Positions 7,691 through 13,681 of a DNA stretch of 18,358 nucleotides are shown in pieces. This DNA comes from Actinomycetota bacterium (lineage in GTDB: Bacteria; Actinomycetota; Thermoleophilia; RBG-16-64-13). The translations under genes were made by a program, and so were the position numbers. The notes under the pieces are model-generated. The model was not told the origin of the DNA. It ran no database searches and worked only from the letters and a program-made list of their open reading frames with translations. Location: NCBI GenBank assembly GCA_023488925.1, contig JAMDDA010000083.1:1-18358 (forward strand), read 5' to 3'. Position 1 is the stretch's first letter. The number at the start of each line of letters is the position of its first letter.

Positions 7691-7764
7691 CGCCACGTTC
7701 GGCCGAGGGCGAGCGTCGAGATGCAGGGTCCTTCGCGTGCGAACGTGGCGGCCACGGTCTTTTT
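7691..7764 (+). terminator. pilT terminator with competing upstream stem
   Basis: A hairpin CGTGG-CGG-CCACG (7744-7756) is followed by GTCTTTTT (7757-7764), an intrinsic terminator for transcripts leaving pilT. Its 5' arm lies inside CGAACGTGGCG (7740-7750), which pairs perfectly over 11 bp with CGCCACGTTCG at 7691-7701. The two stems exclude each other, as in an attenuator. Confidence 0.6.
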
Positions 7765-7786
7765 CAGCTACCTGCCGGCGGGGAGG

Positions 7787-7859
7787 TGGAGGATACCGGA
7801 GTCGAACCGGCGACCTCCGCCTTGCAAGGGCGGCGCTCTCCCAACTGAGCTAATCCCCC
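7787..7859 (-). tRNA. tRNA-Ala, anticodon TGC
   Basis: The minus strand folds as a complete cloverleaf. The acceptor is GGGGGAT with ATCCTCC (one G-T pair), the D arm GCTC/GAGC, the anticodon stem CCGCC/GGCGG with loop CTTGCAA (anticodon TGC), and the T arm GCCGG-TTCGACT-CCGGT. The discriminator base is A at 7787. The following bases are CCT, so CCA is not fully encoded. It is read opposite to both flanking protein genes and has its own promoter upstream. Confidence 0.97.
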
Positions 7860-8081
7860 ACGCGAGGGCGGGTTATTTATAGCCCAGCCGCCCCACTGCT
7901 GCAAGCACGCTCAAGTTATTCCTACACTCTACCGATAAACGGGGCACCGGCGGTGCAGGCTGCGCGCCGAGAGCGCACTCCGGTGACGAGAGAGGGAGGC
8001 AAGCGGCCTCTCCGGCTGTCCGAAAGCCGCGAGGGCCGGCCCTGACTGGGGCGAGAGACTGGGGCGAGGGAAAGCCGGAGA
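7860..8081. other. Divergent region between tRNA-Ala and the receptor gene
   Basis: Apart from the tRNA promoter, this region holds a 13-bp near-perfect tandem repeat (GACTGGGGCGAGA at 8044-8056, repeated with one change at 8057-8069) just upstream of the receptor gene. No gene is visible. A promoter for the receptor is expected here, but no clear boxes stand out. Confidence 0.45.
7876..7904 (-). promoter_or_regulatory. Promoter of tRNA-Ala
   Basis: On the minus strand, TTGCAG (7899-7904) and TATAAA (7876-7881) are separated by exactly 17 bases. They lie 16 bases upstream of the tRNA 5' end, the expected position for a sigma-70-type promoter. Confidence 0.65.
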
Positions 8082-9188
8082 GTGACCCGCCTGCGATTGA
8101 GGCTACGGGATCTCAGGATCTCGGACAAGATCATCCTGCCGCTGTTCGCGGTGGTGCTGGTGGCCGTCGCCGTCACGGCTCCGGTGACCAGCCGCTGGAT
8201 CGGGCAGCAGATCGAGAAGTCCGCCGAAGGCAAGCTCGAGGACAATCGCCGCGCCGTCGAGCTCATCATCCGGACCTGGGAGAAAGACACGTTGGCCGCG
8301 GTGGCGCACGTGGCCGACGAGTCTCGACTGCTGGCGGACGAATCCCCCGAACTGCTGCTTCAAGCCCTGTCATCCGCCCGCCAGTGGGGCAAGCTCGATT
8401 TTGCCTCGGTGACCTTGCCCGACGGGCGCAGCGTCTCGGTCGGCACGGGCGCCGCACCGGACGACTCCGGGCGCCCCGCCGAGGGTCTCGCCTTCGTGGA
8501 GACACCTGCTGGTTGGGCCCTCCAGTCCACCCGCGTCGTCCGGGTGGGCGACCCGCCGAAGGTGGTGACCGTACGCGGCGGCCGGCTCCTCGCCACCGAG
8601 CTCTTGGGTCAGCTGCGCCAGGCCGCCGGCGCGGACATGTCGGTGGCCCTGTCGCTCGGCAGCCAGGTCATCGGGACGTCGGAGGGCCAGGACCGGCAGG
8701 CCTCCTGCAACACCTGCCATGCCCGTTACGGGATCACTCCCGGAGAGGCCGCGCCCGAGACGTCTCGGCTCGCACGCACCGACATGAGGGGGGCCCCTTA
8801 CTTGCTGTTGCACACCCCCTTCGTCCTCGCCGACACCCGAGTGGGAACCTACACCGTGCTTCTGCCGCTTAGCGGAGTCGAAGCCGCGCGCAAGAACGCC
8901 CGCAACGTCGTGTTACGGCGCGGGCGCCCTCCTGTTCATGCTGATCACCGGGGTAGAGGTGCTGGTCAGCCGCTCCATCACCAAGCCCATCGCCCATCTG
9001 GCGGAGGTGAGCCAGGACATCGCCGCCGGCAACCTCTCCCGCACGATCGAAATCGCCGGCCGGGACGAGGTGGGCAGACTCTCCACCTCCATGGCCACCA
9101 TGACCCAACATCTGGCGGGACAGCTGCAGGAGTTGGCCTTGCTGCACCAGGTGAGCCTCGCGGCGAACAGCTCCCTCGACCTGGATGA
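8082..9188 (+). CDS. Haem-c sensor part of a HAMP-GAF-HD-GYP receptor (N-terminal fragment, frameshifted)
   Basis: This is the N-terminal half of a membrane receptor whose C-terminal half continues in another frame. The GTG at 8082 begins a short basic N-terminus followed by a membrane helix (IILPLFAVVLVAVAV, about residues 17-37). An extracytoplasmic sensor region extends to about residue 270. It contains CNTCH at residues 209-213, the CxxCH motif for covalent haem c. Meaningful sequence ends near base 8913 (GVEAARKNARNVV). After that this frame becomes low-quality Arg/His/Gly-rich sequence, while the second membrane helix and HAMP domain appear in the next frame. Removing one T at 8913-8914 joins them as VVYGAGALLFML. 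Haem c in periplasmic sensor domains is known from Geobacter chemoreceptors. The sensor fold itself I cannot name. A GGAG lies very close to the GTG, so the start is moderately sure. Confidence 0.8.
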   Translation: MTRLRLRLRDLRISDKIILPLFAVVLVAVAVTAPVTSRWIGQQIEKSAEGKLEDNRRAVELIIRTWEKDTLAAVAHVADESRLLADESPELLLQALSSARQWGKLDFASVTLPDGRSVSVGTGAAPDDSGRPAEGLAFVETPAGWALQSTRVVRVGDPPKVVTVRGGRLLATELLGQLRQAAGADMSVALSLGSQVIGTSEGQDRQASCNTCHARYGITPGEAAPETSRLARTDMRGAPYLLLHTPFVLADTRVGTYTVLLPLSGVEAARKNARNVVLRRGRPPVHADHRGRGAGQPLHHQAHRPSGGGEPGHRRRQPLPHDRNRRPGRGGQTLHLHGHHDPTSGGTAAGVGLAAPGEPRGEQLPRPG

Positions 9189-10248
9189 CGTGCTGGCCAC
9201 TATCATGGAGAGCGCGGTCAAGGTCCTCGACGCCGACGGCGGCTCCATCATGCTTCTGGACCACACGAAAGAGCGTCTGGTGGTCCGGGTGGCCCGCGGG
9301 CGTTCCGCTTTCGACATCGTGGACGAGTCGGTAGCCCTGGGCGACGGCCCGGCCGGCTGGGTGGCGCTCCACCGACGGCCGCTCCTGCTGCCCGACGACC
9401 TCGAGGGCCGGCCCGAAAGCCGGTTCAGCAGCCGCCCGCAGATCACTTCCAGCGTGAGCGTCCCGATCGAGACCCGCGAAGGCGTGCTCGGGGTGCTCAA
9501 CTTGAACCTGCTCACCCCGGAGCGCCGCTTCGACCGGCACACGCTCACTTTCGCCGGAACCCTGGCCAACCACACGGCCATGGCCATCGACAAGGCTCGG
9601 CACCACCAGGAGATCAACCTCCTCTACTCCGGCCTCATCCGGGCGCTGGCCAGCACCATCGACGCCAAGGACCGCTACACCTTCGGTCACTCGGAGATGG
9701 TAGCCCGATACGCCGCCCTCATCGGACGGCACCTGGGCCTGAGCGCACAAGAGATGCGCGGCCTCGAAACCGCGGCCTATCTGCACGACATCGGCAAGAT
9801 CGGCGTACGCGACGCCGTGCTCACCAAGCCGGCACACCTGACGCCCATCGAACGGCAGGTGGTCGAGACCCACCCGGTGGTCGGGGCCCAGATCCTCGAG
9901 AAGATCGTCTTCCCCTGGCCGGTGGTCGAAGCTGTGCGCCATCACCACGAACGCTGGGACGGCTCGGGCTACCCCCAGGGCCTCGCCGGCTCCGACATCC
10001 CCTTGAGCGCCCGGATTCTCTCCGTGGCCGACTCCTTCGACGCCATGACCTCGAATCGTCCGTACCGCAAAGGACTCACCCTCGAAAAGGCCATCGGGGA
10101 GATAGTCGCCTGCGCCGGGGCGCAGTTCGACCCCCGGATCGTGGCGGCGTTCCTGGACGTGGCCGACGACGCGGAGAAAACGCTGCTGGCCGCACGCAGC
10201 GAGTTTCCGGCCTCGCACACACGCGAATTCCATATCGCGGGCACGTAG
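8938..10248 (+). CDS. HAMP-GAF-HD-GYP c-di-GMP phosphodiesterase (C-terminal part of frameshifted receptor)
   Basis: This frame carries the rest of the receptor: the second membrane helix (LLFMLITGVEVLVS, partly before the ATG), a HAMP linker (SRSITKPIAHLAEV to about residue 60), a GAF domain at about residues 75-225, and an HD-GYP domain at about 235-420. The HD-GYP signature is complete. It has HSEMVARYAALIG, LHDIGKIG with His283-Asp284, and HHHERWDGSGYP at residues 335-346, followed by SARILSVADSFDAMTSNRPYRKG. HD-GYP proteins hydrolyse cyclic di-GMP to pGpG or GMP. The ATG at 8938 is internal to the intact gene and has no good ribosome binding site, so separate translation is doubtful. Either the gene is inactivated, the base call is wrong, or ribosomes shift +1 at 8913. 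Confidence 0.88.
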   Translation: MLITGVEVLVSRSITKPIAHLAEVSQDIAAGNLSRTIEIAGRDEVGRLSTSMATMTQHLAGQLQELALLHQVSLAANSSLDLDDVLATIMESAVKVLDADGGSIMLLDHTKERLVVRVARGRSAFDIVDESVALGDGPAGWVALHRRPLLLPDDLEGRPESRFSSRPQITSSVSVPIETREGVLGVLNLNLLTPERRFDRHTLTFAGTLANHTAMAIDKARHHQEINLLYSGLIRALASTIDAKDRYTFGHSEMVARYAALIGRHLGLSAQEMRGLETAAYLHDIGKIGVRDAVLTKPAHLTPIERQVVETHPVVGAQILEKIVFPWPVVEAVRHHHERWDGSGYPQGLAGSDIPLSARILSVADSFDAMTSNRPYRKGLTLEKAIGEIVACAGAQFDPRIVAAFLDVADDAEKTLLAARSEFPASHTREFHIAGT

Positions 10249-10282
10249 CGACGAGGCACGCGTGCCGGTGTCGAGCCTCCGC

Positions 10283-10305
10283 CCGGGGGGTGCGTGTCCC
10301 CCCGG
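10283..10305. terminator. Strong GC hairpin after the HD-GYP gene
   Basis: CCGGGGGG (10283-10290) pairs perfectly with CCCCCCGG (10298-10305) around a 7-base loop, 35 bases after the receptor stop. It also lies downstream of tRNA-Ile on the other strand, so it could end transcripts from both sides. There is no T-run, so it is not a classical intrinsic terminator. Confidence 0.5.
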
Positions 10306-10422
10306 AGTCACGGCAGTGGATCCGAGAGCCACGCCCCCGCCCAGCACCACAGCCGGCATCCAAGAGTGGCTTCGGCCCGGCAGATCGCGGGGCCGCAGGT
10401 TCGGACTATGAAGAATGTATGG

Positions 10423-10496
10423 TGGGCCTGCGTGGAGTCGAACCACGGACCTCATCCTTATCAGGGATGCGCTCTAACCAACTGAGCTACAGGCCC
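10423..10496 (-). tRNA. tRNA-Ile, anticodon GAT
   Basis: The minus strand folds as a canonical cloverleaf. The acceptor is GGGCCTG/CAGGCCC, the D arm GCTC/GAGC, the anticodon stem CATCC/GGATG with loop CTGATAA (anticodon GAT), and the T arm CGTGG-TTCGACT-CCACG. The discriminator is A at 10423 and the next three bases (10420-10422) encode CCA, unlike the tRNA-Ala in this window. Confidence 0.97.
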
Positions 10497-10509
10497 CCGC
10501 GGCCGAGTA

Positions 10510-10537
10510 AGTTTACAGGCATTCCGGGGCATGTCAA
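10510..10537 (-). promoter_or_regulatory. Promoter of tRNA-Ile
   Basis: On the minus strand a perfect TTGACA (10532-10537) is followed after 16 bases by TAAACT (10510-10515), 13 bases upstream of the tRNA 5' end. This is a strong sigma-70-type promoter match. Confidence 0.75.
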
Positions 10538-10630
10538 GCCGGACCGATACGTGCACGAAGGGGGTGGCCACAGCCCGTCTGATGGGGTAATCTCTACACA
10601 CGAAAGCCTCTCTCGAGCGGCAGGTGGGCG

Positions 10631-11116
10631 ATGGAAGGCTTCGAAAAGATGGTGGTCTACGGCGTCAGCTTCGACGTCGTGAGCAAGCAACCGATCGTGC
10701 TGCTCAAGGCCGAGCAGACCAACCGATTCCTCCCTATCTGGATCGGCCACCCCGAGGCGGCCGCCATCCTGATGAAGCTGCAGGACGCCGACCTCCCGCG
10801 ACCCATGACCCATGATCTGTTCACGAACGTTCTCGGCTCGCTGGCCGCCCGCTTGGAGCGCGTGTTGGTGACCGAGCTCAAGGACAACACGTTTTACGCC
10901 GTGTTGCGCCTCTCGGCCCACGGAGAGCAGATCGACATCGACTCCCGGCCTTCCGATGCGATCGCTCTGGCGGTCCGGACCGATGCCCCGATCTTCGCCG
11001 CGCGAGACCTTCTTGACAGCAACGGCATCGAGTTCGAGCAGGAGGTCGAAGACCCGGAGGAGATCGTGGCCGAGTTCCGGGAATTCCTCGACCAGGTTTC
11101 CCCCGAGGACTTCTGA
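10631..11116 (+). CDS. Bifunctional nuclease family protein (DUF151)
   Basis: This 161-residue protein matches the bacterial/plant bifunctional nuclease (DUF151) family, common in actinobacteria, cyanobacteria and Thermotoga. Visible signatures are the opening VVYGVSFDVVSKQPIVLLK, the IWIGHPEAAAI segment, the RPMTHDLFTNVLGSL helix, and IDSRPSDAIALAVRTDAPIFA, which is the most conserved stretch. The acidic C-terminus (EDPEEIVAEFREFLDQVSPEDF) is typical and is thought to be a separate helical tail. The ATG at 10631 has AGGTGGG upstream. A plant member degrades RNA and DNA in vitro, but the role in bacteria is poorly defined. It stands alone, convergent with the next gene. Confidence 0.92.
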   Translation: MEGFEKMVVYGVSFDVVSKQPIVLLKAEQTNRFLPIWIGHPEAAAILMKLQDADLPRPMTHDLFTNVLGSLAARLERVLVTELKDNTFYAVLRLSAHGEQIDIDSRPSDAIALAVRTDAPIFAARDLLDSNGIEFEQEVEDPEEIVAEFREFLDQVSPEDF

Positions 11117-11123
11117 AGCCGTA

Positions 11124-11152
11124 GGCGCGGGCAGGCCCCTCCGCCCCGCGCC
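11124..11152. terminator. Bidirectional hairpin between converging genes
   Basis: GGCGCGGG (11124-11131) pairs perfectly with CCCGCGCC (11145-11152), eight bases after the DUF151 stop. There is no T-run. The 3' flank reads CCCCTGCTGTCT (11151-11162), the same 12 bases that follow the hairpin at 15975-16005. It probably ends transcription of the flanking converging genes. Confidence 0.5.
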
Positions 11153-11237
11153 CCTGCTGTCTGCACCGGAAGGAGCGGTACCGGGCGGTGGAGCCGTTTA
11201 CCGGGCTGCGGAGCCGTCTGCTGCGCGGTGGAGCGGC

Positions 11238-11537
11238 CTAACGTGCGGCGGCCTGCCGTTGGGCAGCGATCTCCCGCTTGACGACATCGAGAACGACTGT
11301 GAAGATCTCGCGCAATCCGTCGTTGCTCAGCGGTCCGCGGTTGGAACGGGAGAGATATGTGAAAAGCCAGTCCTCCTGCTCCGGGTCCACGAACTCGATA
11401 CCCTTGCTCTCCTTGTACTCCTTCAGCTTCCCCACGAGCTTGATGCGCTTGTTGAGCGCCTCGACGATCTTGAGGTCGTTGTCGGAGATCTGCTCGCGGT
11501 ATTGCCTGATCACCGGGTCCGGCGTGTTCGCGCCCAT
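11238..11537 (-). CDS. Chorismate mutase-like protein (AroQ class)
   Basis: This is a 99-residue all-helical protein with the AroQ chorismate mutase pattern. It has YREQISDNDLKIVEALNKRIKLVGKLKEYKESKG, then VDPEQEDWL, and the family's NRGPLSNDGLREIF segment. Chorismate mutase converts chorismate to prephenate for Phe and Tyr synthesis. Compared with the E. coli domain, Arg14, Arg31 and Lys40 sit where substrate-binding Arg11, Arg28 and Lys39 would be. Gln54 replaces the Arg of the usual DPERE motif (Arg51 in E. coli), so activity or specificity may differ. The ATG at 11537 has AAGGAGG four bases upstream of it; a longer in-frame start at 11633 lacks this. It is monocistronic, with no other aromatic pathway gene nearby. 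Confidence 0.85.
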   Translation of the reverse strand: MGANTPDPVIRQYREQISDNDLKIVEALNKRIKLVGKLKEYKESKGIEFVDPEQEDWLFTYLSRSNRGPLSNDGLREIFTVVLDVVKREIAAQRQAAAR

Positions 11538-11669
11538 GGCCCCTCCTTGCACTGAGAAATCGCGGACAATGCTCCGGGTGGTATAAGGTACCGCACTCGG
11601 AGGCGGTTGCCCAAACCCGCGCCGGCGGGCCACCCACCCGCTGCCCCGAGTCAGCCATCCTGTGCGTGC

Positions 11670-11675
11670 TATAGT
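11670..11675 (+). promoter_or_regulatory. Candidate -10 box of the trx-cooT operon
   Basis: TATAGT lies 62 bases upstream of the thioredoxin start in a short, less GC-rich patch. No good -35 is visible at 16-18 bases, so this is tentative. Confidence 0.35.
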
Positions 11676-11737
11676 AAGATTCCGCCGCCGATCTCGGCCT
11701 GCTGCCGAGCGACACCCACAGGGGAGGACCGGACTCT

Positions 11738-12079
11738 ATGGGCCAGCCACTCATCGAGCTCACCGAAGCCAACTTCAATACCGAGGTCCTGGAATCCAAA
11801 CGGCCGGTTCTGGTCGACTTCTGGGCTCCCTGGTGCGGGCCCTGCCGGACCATGGGGCCGATCCTCGAGGAGTTCGCCGAGGAGCATGGAGCCCTGCTCA
11901 CGGTGGCCAGGCTGAACGTAGACGAGAATCAGCAGCTGGCTTCACGGTACGACATCCTCTCCATACCGACCCTGCTGCTGTTCAAGGGCGGGACCCTGCA
12001 GAAGAAGCTCATAGGGGCGGTACCCAAGAAGCGGCTGGCGGAAGAGCTTGCCCCTTGGCTGGAGACGACGCCCGCCTGA
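11738..12079 (+). CDS. trxA: Thioredoxin
   Basis: This is a 113-residue single-domain thioredoxin, a cytoplasmic disulfide reductase. It has the complete fold: LIELTEANFNTEVL, VLVDFWAPWCGPCRTMGP with the active-site Cys33-Gly-Pro-Cys36, LNVDEN, and the cis-proline segment ILSIPTLLLFKGG with Pro77. It ends in the usual amphipathic helix (KKRLAEELAPWLE). The ATG at 11738 has GGGGAGG about ten bases upstream. The cooT gene follows after 16 bases on the same strand, so the two are probably co-transcribed. No thioredoxin reductase is in the window. Its electrons may serve general reduction, and the link with a nickel protein is only positional. Confidence 0.95.
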   Translation: MGQPLIELTEANFNTEVLESKRPVLVDFWAPWCGPCRTMGPILEEFAEEHGALLTVARLNVDENQQLASRYDILSIPTLLLFKGGTLQKKLIGAVPKKRLAEELAPWLETTPA

Positions 12080-12095
12080 ATCGGGAGAAGCACCC

Positions 12096-12287
12096 ATGTG
12101 TGAAGCCCACGCGTATCTCGTGGCCGAGCAGGGCCGGGAGAAGATCATGGAGAACGTGGTGCGTATCGCCAGCGACGGCGACACCCTCGTACTGACCGAC
12201 CTCTTCGGCGATGAGATCCGCCTGCGGGCGCGCATCAAGGAGATCGCCCTCATCGAGCACACCATCTACCTGGAATCCCTCGCGTAG
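12096..12287 (+). CDS. cooT: CooT family nickel-binding protein
   Basis: This 63-residue protein begins MCEAHAYLV and has the CooT pattern EKIMENVVRIASDGDTLVLTDLFGDEIRLRARIKEIALIEHTIYLE. In Rhodospirillum rubrum CooT helps supply nickel to carbon monoxide dehydrogenase. The conserved Cys2 right after the initiator Met is the known nickel-binding residue at the dimer interface. Start at 12096 is fixed by that MCE motif and by GGGAGAAG just upstream; a longer in-frame start at 12048 overlaps trxA. Family members also occur in organisms without CODH, so the nickel client here is unknown. The gene is 16 bases after trxA, and its end overlaps the end of the opposite-strand CbiA-like gene by 22 bases. 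Confidence 0.88.
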   Translation: MCEAHAYLVAEQGREKIMENVVRIASDGDTLVLTDLFGDEIRLRARIKEIALIEHTIYLESLA

Positions 12288-13609
12288 GTCGCGCACGCGG
12301 CCAGGAAGCGGGTGGCCAGCAACGGCCTCGAACCCAGGTGCAGCAGCACCCGGGAGCACAGCAGTGAAGGGGTGGCCGCTCCCTCCAGCTGCGGCCCGGG
12401 CCACCCGAGGGCCTGCACGCTCAGAGGAAAGCTCCGCGACACGGGCGCCGCGATGATCTCCGCGTCGGCGGTCACCCAGCCGGTGACGGTCTCGCCCGCA
12501 GCCAGGAGGAGCGAGTCACGCTCGGCCCGCACCTGCAGGTAAGCGGGCTCCTCCAGGTCTCCGAGCAGCTCGCCCTCGGCCGGGAGCACCCCGGCGAAGG
12601 CGAAAGAGCGGCCCAAGGGATCCTGCAGGCGGCGCAGGAGGTAGAGCATGCCGCCGCCCAGCGCGAGCGTGGGTAACCCGTCGGCGATGCGCACCCGGAG
12701 CTCCCGCATGAGGCTGTAGTTCTCGGCCAGCTGGGACAGGGTGTCGATCCAAAGGTGGCCGGCCAGAACCAGGCCCGCGGTTTCCTCGGGCAGATGCTCG
12801 TCCTCGAGCAGATCCAAACGCCGGACCTGGGCCCCCGCCGCGCGCAGTACTTCGATGGAGTCCCGGCTCCAGGGGCTGAAACCCCGGCCGCCGGCGACCA
12901 GCACCAGAGGGCCGTCTCCGCCTCGCTCCATACCGCGGGCGGCCCCGGCCAGGAACCCGCGCTGCCCCGCGAGGTCCTCGAGCCCGGCGGTGTCCACCTG
13001 CCGATGCACCGCTTCGAGCATCTCCGGAGCCAGAGGAAGACCCCAGGGACCGGGAGCCGGACTGTCCCAGCCCGGACCGTCGCCCGCATACAGGCAACCC
13101 ACCACGGGAGCCCGGATCCCGGAGAGGGCGCGGCGCAGAACCTCGCGGTGTCCTTGGCTCTCTACGCCGGCGAGGATGAGCCCGGCCAGATTCAGATCGC
13201 CGAGTCGTTCGTTGAACCCAGCGACGAGCGCGGCGAGCCCTTCCCGCCAACCGCGGCAGTCGAGTACGAGCACGACCGGACAGTCGAGCCGGCGGGCTAC
13301 GGCGGCGGCCGTCCAGGAACCGGTGCCGTTCGCGTCGAGAAGGCCGAGGCTCGAAGCGAGAAGCGAGAGCTGAGCGCCCCTGGTGGTACTCTCGTAGAGC
13401 TCCTGCAGGGTGCCGTCTCCGTAGAGGGAGGGATCGAGGAAAGAGGCCCCCTCCCAGCGGTCCCAGGCGGAGGCGGGAGGTAACACGCCAAGATGATGGA
13501 ACCTGACCTGACGTCCCTGCCTCCCGATGACCTCGGCGATGCCGGCGGCCAAGGCCGCCGCCAGGCCGGTGCGGTGCGTGGGCGCAAGCAGAACGCGCGG
13601 TGTGGACAA
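12266..13609 (-). CDS. Degenerate CobB/CbiA-like protein (cobyrinate a,c-diamide synthase fold, catalytic motifs lost)
   Basis: This 447-residue protein aligns over its length with cobyrinic acid a,c-diamide synthase. Synthase-domain landmarks are FLDPSLY, SLGLLDANGTGSWTAAAVARRLDCPVVLVLDCRG, NLAGLILAGVESQGHREVLRRAL and PVVGCL. The amidotransferase domain has GFSPWSRDSIEVLRAAGAQV, DEHLPEETAGLVLAGH and LAENYSLMRELRVRIADGLPTLALGGGMLYLL. Key residues are missing. The P-loop position reads PTHRTGLAA instead of SGxGKT. The EGxxGL motif reads ASSLGL. The glutaminase ECGG is LGGG, so the nucleophilic Cys is gone. The GHEFHxS region reads TGWVTADA. The start is taken as the TTG at 13609 with GGAGAG about nine bases upstream; this is uncertain. 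The frame is intact, so it is not simply decaying. It diverges from the histidine kinase gene across 72 bases. Confidence 0.8.
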   Translation of the reverse strand: MSTPRVLLAPTHRTGLAAALAAGIAEVIGRQGRQVRFHHLGVLPPASAWDRWEGASFLDPSLYGDGTLQELYESTTRGAQLSLLASSLGLLDANGTGSWTAAAVARRLDCPVVLVLDCRGWREGLAALVAGFNERLGDLNLAGLILAGVESQGHREVLRRALSGIRAPVVGCLYAGDGPGWDSPAPGPWGLPLAPEMLEAVHRQVDTAGLEDLAGQRGFLAGAARGMERGGDGPLVLVAGGRGFSPWSRDSIEVLRAAGAQVRRLDLLEDEHLPEETAGLVLAGHLWIDTLSQLAENYSLMRELRVRIADGLPTLALGGGMLYLLRRLQDPLGRSFAFAGVLPAEGELLGDLEEPAYLQVRAERDSLLLAAGETVTGWVTADAEIIAAPVSRSFPLSVQALGWPGPQLEGAATPSLLCSRVLLHLGSRPLLATRFLAACATYARDSR

Positions 13610-13681
13610 TGCGGCTCTCTCCTCGTCGATCGGCCGAAATCCTACACCACCGGCCCCGGTTTGCCGAATAGGAAGGGTGTG

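Larger units (their letters stand above)
10249..10630. other. Intergenic region with tRNA-Ile between receptor and DUF151 genes
   Basis: Besides the hairpin at 10283-10305, tRNA-Ile and its promoter, no gene is supported here. The DUF151 promoter should lie in the last 90 bases. A TAATCT at about 10588 is the only candidate -10 box and it has no good -35. Confidence 0.4.

Noticed and set aside
9189..10248. HD-GYP gene as an independent complete protein starting at 8938
   Set aside because: The ATG is in the middle of a membrane helix, lacks a ribosome binding site, and the upstream frame supplies the missing half of the receptor.
8869..10455. Minus-strand open frame opposite the HD-GYP gene
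   Set aside because: It spans unrelated features, including part of the tRNA-Ile gene, and has no domain signature.
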